From CAUZEO01 sp963578625 (GTDB taxonomy: Bacteria; Verrucomicrobiota; Kiritimatiellia; SLOV01): DNA of 8,133 nucleotides. Made by a program: the position numbers and the translations under genes. Shown here piece after piece: positions 7,423 through 8,133 of this stretch. Below the pieces are notes generated by a model. The model saw nothing but the letters and a program-made list of their open reading frames with translations. It had not been told where the DNA came from and ran no database searches. The DNA lies in contig CAUZEO010000245.1 in the NCBI GenBank assembly GCA_963578625.1, forward strand, positions 1 to 8,133, read 5' to 3'. The first letter of the stretch is position 1; every line of letters starts with the position of its first letter.

Positions 7423-7511
7423 AGATTAAGATTGAGGATTAAGGAATGAGATTAAGAAGCGAGTGGAGAGGAGCGATCTTCGTCTTGAGTCTTAATCGAA
7501 AATCTTAATCT
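7423..7511. repeat. 13-bp-periodic GATTAAG units in inverted arrangement
   Basis: GATTAAG occurs at 7424, 7437 and 7450, exactly 13 bases apart. Its reverse complement CTTAATC occurs at 7491 and 7504, again 13 bases apart. The outer pair forms an inverted repeat, 7423-7443 with 7491-7511, matching at 18 of 21 positions around a 47-base loop. An inner pair, 7450-7457 with 7490-7497, gives an alternative 8-bp stem. It sits between the stops of two convergent genes, where a bidirectional terminator would be expected, but there is no GC-rich stem with a T-run. A dispersed palindromic repeat is the other option. Confidence 0.75.
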
Positions 7512-7543
7512 GCGTACAACGCTACGCGGACCGAACTGCGTCG

Positions 7544-8133
7544 TTATCCCACTGCTGCCGGTACCTCAGCCTCGGAAAGCTGAAACAGCTTCATGGCGTT
7601 GTCACGCAGGATACTCTGCTTGTCCGAATCGGAAATCTCGGCGCGATCGATTCGTCCCCGTTGCATGGGAGGAAAATAGAGCGGGGTGTCGGTACCGTAG
7701 AGGATGCGCTCGGAGCCGATTTCCGCCACCGCCCATTCGATCAGGCCGTTGACAATGCTCTGGCCGCTGGAGGTATCGGCAAAGATGTTTCCATGTTTGC
7801 TCTGCTGCACCGCACGGACCTGGTGGCCCGGATCTTCATCGATGGTGTTACCGATATGGGCCAGGATGAGGCGCACTTCCGGGAAGTCATCGGCAAACGG
7901 CACGAAGTCTTCGGGCAGGCTGTTCTCCTCGCCGCTGTGGGTCAGAACAATGGCTTGATGTTTCGCGCCAAATTCGAAGATCTGCCGGCCATGTTTCTTG
8001 ATGGGATAGCCATGCTCTTCCGGGTGGATCTTTATGCCGACACAGCACGGCGTCGCAAGCATCTGTTCGGCCTGCGCGTAGGTGTCGGGCTTCAGTGGAT
8101 CGATCACCACATATTGGCGAAGCTCGGGATGCC
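7544..8133 (-). CDS. Amidohydrolase-family (Amidohydro_2) TIM-barrel hydrolase, C-terminal part
   Basis: The frame reads from the right edge of the window to a TAA at 7546-7544, giving 195 complete residues; the N-terminus lies beyond 8133. Codons before the GTG at 8110 (HPELRQY) continue naturally into VVIDPLKPD, so that GTG is internal. Visible motifs in order, counting from the first full codon: GIKIHPE (H36), VLTHSGE (H65), LILAHIGN (H92) and LYGTDTP (D148). These fit the later beta strands of a metal-dependent amidohydrolase barrel, with the Asp after strand 8 as the usual catalytic or metal-binding residue. The first metal-binding H-x-H motif would be outside the window. Members hydrolyse C-N bonds, lactones or decarboxylate; the substrate here is unknown. 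It is convergent with the glycosidase genes and may be functionally separate. Confidence 0.8.
   Translation of the reverse strand, partial: HPELRQYVVIDPLKPDTYAQAEQMLATPCCVGIKIHPEEHGYPIKKHGRQIFEFGAKHQAIVLTHSGEENSLPEDFVPFADDFPEVRLILAHIGNTIDEDPGHQVRAVQQSKHGNIFADTSSGQSIVNGLIEWAVAEIGSERILYGTDTPLYFPPMQRGRIDRAEISDSDKQSILRDNAMKLFQLSEAEVPAAVG

Noticed and set aside
7423..7511. CRISPR array
   Set aside because: Repeat units are only 7 bases with 6-base gaps, and orientation reverses midway; no cas gene is present.
7512..7527. Small hairpin GCGTA/TACGC after the amidohydrolase stop
   Set aside because: A 5-bp stem with a 6-base loop is easily found by chance and no T-run follows on the minus strand.
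8108..8110. GTG on the minus strand as start of the amidohydrolase
   Set aside because: The frame continues upstream with family-like sequence (HPELRQY), and starting here would omit the first half of the barrel.

Overview
This window looks like part of a carbohydrate-degradation locus from an uncultured or little-studied bacterium. The protein families resemble those common in Planctomycetota, Lentisphaerae/Verrucomicrobia and similar polysaccharide-degrading phyla. That assignment rests on recalled family resemblance only; there is no rRNA or other marker gene here. No RNA genes, insertion sequences, CRISPR arrays, transporters or regulators were recognised.

Layout: four plus-strand genes are followed by one convergent minus-strand gene. 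The first (1-982, 5' end outside the window) is the C-terminal part of a GH42-like (beta-galactosidase-type) protein. It overlaps by ATGA with the second (979-4188), a full-length, probably secreted paralogue. The second has a signal peptide, an N-terminal discoidin-like domain, a helical segment, a TIM-barrel-like catalytic region, a GATase-like domain and a small C-terminal beta domain. By hand alignment the shared ~300 C-terminal residues are about 71% identical, so this is a tandem duplication. A 163-bp spacer with two strong inverted repeats leads to a 496-residue beta-propeller protein (4352-5842) of a family I know only as uncharacterised. Six bases later comes a 512-residue protein (5849-7387) resembling GH127/DUF1680 beta-L-arabinofuranosidases but with most of the zinc-cysteine catalytic site missing. 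A second spacer carries 13-bp-periodic GATTAAG units in inverted arrangement. The window ends with the C-terminal part of an Amidohydro_2-type TIM-barrel hydrolase on the minus strand (7544-8133).

Working model (inference): the two GH42-like paralogues act outside the cytoplasm on a glycan, and the propeller protein and GH127-like protein, which lack signal peptides, act on released fragments inside the cell. The sugar is not identifiable from sequence. The parts most worth following up are the degenerate GH127-like active site, the uncharacterised propeller family, the duplicated GH42-like genes with non-standard active-site motifs, and the two spacers, which seem to share a repeat family.
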